A DNA stretch of 5,732 bases from Clostridiales bacterium (GTDB lineage Bacteria > Bacillota_A > Clostridia > Oscillospirales > Acutalibacteraceae): assembly GCA_009774735.1 (NCBI GenBank), contig VSOH01000111.1, positions 1-5,732 on the forward strand, read 5' to 3'. The position numbers were made by a program, and so were the translations under genes. Each line of letters begins with the position of its first letter. The stretch's first letter is position 1. The notes beneath the pieces were generated by a model that was not told the origin of the DNA, did not search any database, and was given only the letters and a program-made list of their open reading frames with translations. This document shows, one piece after another, positions 4,834 through 5,732 of this stretch.

Positions 4834-5732
4834 ATGGCGGGTAGAGAAAAGTTTGCCTCAAGGTTAGGCTTCATATTAGTATCGGCAGGCTGTGCTGTCG
4901 GTATCGGTAATGTATGGAAATTTCCGTACATATGCGGAATGTACGGCGGTGCGGCATTTATCGTGATGTACTTGGCATTTTTACTCATTTTAGGTTTGCC
5001 GATTTTGGTTTGTGAGTTTACTGTGGGTCGAGGAAGCCAGCTTGGAATGGGCAAGGCTTTTGAAAAGCTTGAACCGAAGGGGACAAAATGGCACAGTTTG
5101 AAATGGATAAGTATTCTGGGAAGCTTTTTGCTGATGATGTTTTATACAATGGTAGGCGGATGGATGCTCTATTATGCATATCTCGAGCTGACGGGAAAAA
5201 TGTCCGGACTTGATGCTGATGGTGTGGCTAATGTGTTTTCAACAATGCTGTCACAGCCTGACTATGGGCGGCTGGGCACTTGTTGCAATCGTTATTTCCT
5301 TTGGTATTTGTGCACTCGGTGTTAAAAACGGTGTTGAAAAGGTTACAAAGGTAATGATGGCATTTCTTATTGTCCTTATAATAGTTCTTGCTGTTCATTC
5401 TGTTTTCCTTCCAAACGCATCGGAGGGAATAAAGTTTTATCTTGTTCCTGATTTTAAAAATGTTGCTGAAAACGGTATAGGTACATCTGTATTTGCTGCT
5501 ATGAGCCATGCGTTCTTTACGCTCAGCATTGGTATTGGTGCGATGGAAATTTTCGGCAGCTATCTTGACAGAAAAAAGAGAATAGCAGGCGAGGCAGTCA
5601 ATATCATTCTTCTTGATACATTTGTTGCACTGATGGCAGGCTTTATTATTATCCCTGCGTGCTTTGCGTTTGGTGTTGAGCCCGGTGCAGGTCCGTCACT
5701 TCTGTTTATAACTCTGCCGAATGTGTTTAACA
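4834..5732 (+). pseudogene. Sodium:neurotransmitter symporter (SNF/NSS) family transporter, frameshifted and cut by the window edge
   Basis: The ATG at 4834 has a GAGAGG site at 4823-4828. The first 143 codons encode the start of an NSS-family (PF00209) sodium-coupled transporter, probably for an amino acid. TM1 carries GCAVGIGNVWKFPY (19-32), the unwound sodium and substrate site of the family. TM2 ends in LPILVCEFTVGR (55-66), and TM3 (about 91-117) contains FYTMVGGWMLYYAY. Near 5263 the frame breaks. If read on, the first frame gives 20 unrelated residues and stops at 5323-5325. From 5264 the +1 frame, starting MGGWALVAIVISFG, continues the family without a stop to 5732. It includes GVEKVTKVMM, the TM6 motif SHAFFTLSIGIGAMEIFGSY, and PGAGPSLLFITLPNVFN. 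The whole protein would normally have about 450 residues. Either one extra base or two missing bases explains the break. Substrate cannot be told. Confidence 0.85.
5257..5268 (+). other. Frameshift site inside the transporter gene
   Basis: Codon 143 (GAC, 5260-5262) is the last that fits the first frame, and ATG at 5264-5266 is the first of the second frame, leaving a single T at 5263 between them. The break falls in the loop between TM3 and TM4. The loss of two bases from a GACACT-like original, a slip on an AC repeat, would give the present sequence; this is inference. There is no classic slippery heptamer, so programmed frameshifting is not favoured. Confidence 0.75.

Noticed and set aside
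4791..5054. Minus-strand open frame opposite the transporter start
   Set aside because: It mirrors a well-supported membrane protein gene, has no recognisable domain and runs over its promoter.
5257..5268. Programmed ribosomal frameshifting in the transporter
   Set aside because: No slippery heptamer, pause structure or internal Shine-Dalgarno sequence is evident, and this family is not known for it.
5228..5509. Minus-strand open frame across the transporter frameshift
   Set aside because: The plus strand on both sides encodes conserved transporter motifs, so the minus frame is a shadow.
1..5732. A direct repeat of the tRNA 3' end that could mark an attachment site
   Set aside because: No second copy of the T-loop to CCA segment was found in the window, and there is no integrase.

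Overview
The window looks like a piece of a low-GC Gram-positive chromosome, most likely a member of the Clostridia and possibly a gut Ruminococcus or Eubacterium type. The reasons are the AT-rich intergenic DNA, the strong GGAGG-type ribosome binding sites, the short hairpin plus U-run terminators and the protein families present. The genus cannot be fixed from the sequence.

Layout. Positions 1-38 are the 3' part of a tRNA gene on the plus strand, closed by a textbook terminator (39-74). A second hairpin (84-107) faces the other way and suits the end of the first minus-strand gene. The minus-strand block holds a small bacterial PH-domain protein (179-556), a gene-poor AT-rich stretch with a possible decayed coding remnant (557-929), and a DUF4062 protein with a helical C-terminal half (930-1991). 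The DUF4062 gene is clearly more AT-rich than the plus-strand genes. DUF4062 proteins often occur in defence-type contexts, so this gene is the best candidate here for an undescribed system, but its function is not shown by the sequence.

From 2205 to 4671 four plus-strand genes are tightly spaced and probably co-transcribed: a DUF1893 protein (cytidine-deaminase-like fold), an NTF2-like (DUF4440/SnoaL-type) protein, a YhcH/YjgK/YiaL family protein, and a secreted lipoprotein that joins a fibronectin-III-like domain to a tyrosine-phosphatase domain with an intact HCxxGxDRTG loop. A hairpin at 4686-4715 ends the group.

A near-consensus promoter (TTGACA, 17 bases, TAGAAT) then drives a sodium:neurotransmitter-symporter family transporter starting at 4834. 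Its reading frame breaks near 5263: the first 143 codons are in one frame and the rest of the protein, up to the window edge, is in the +1 frame. The gene is therefore either a pseudogene or carries a sequencing error. No CRISPR array, transposase, integrase or rRNA was seen.
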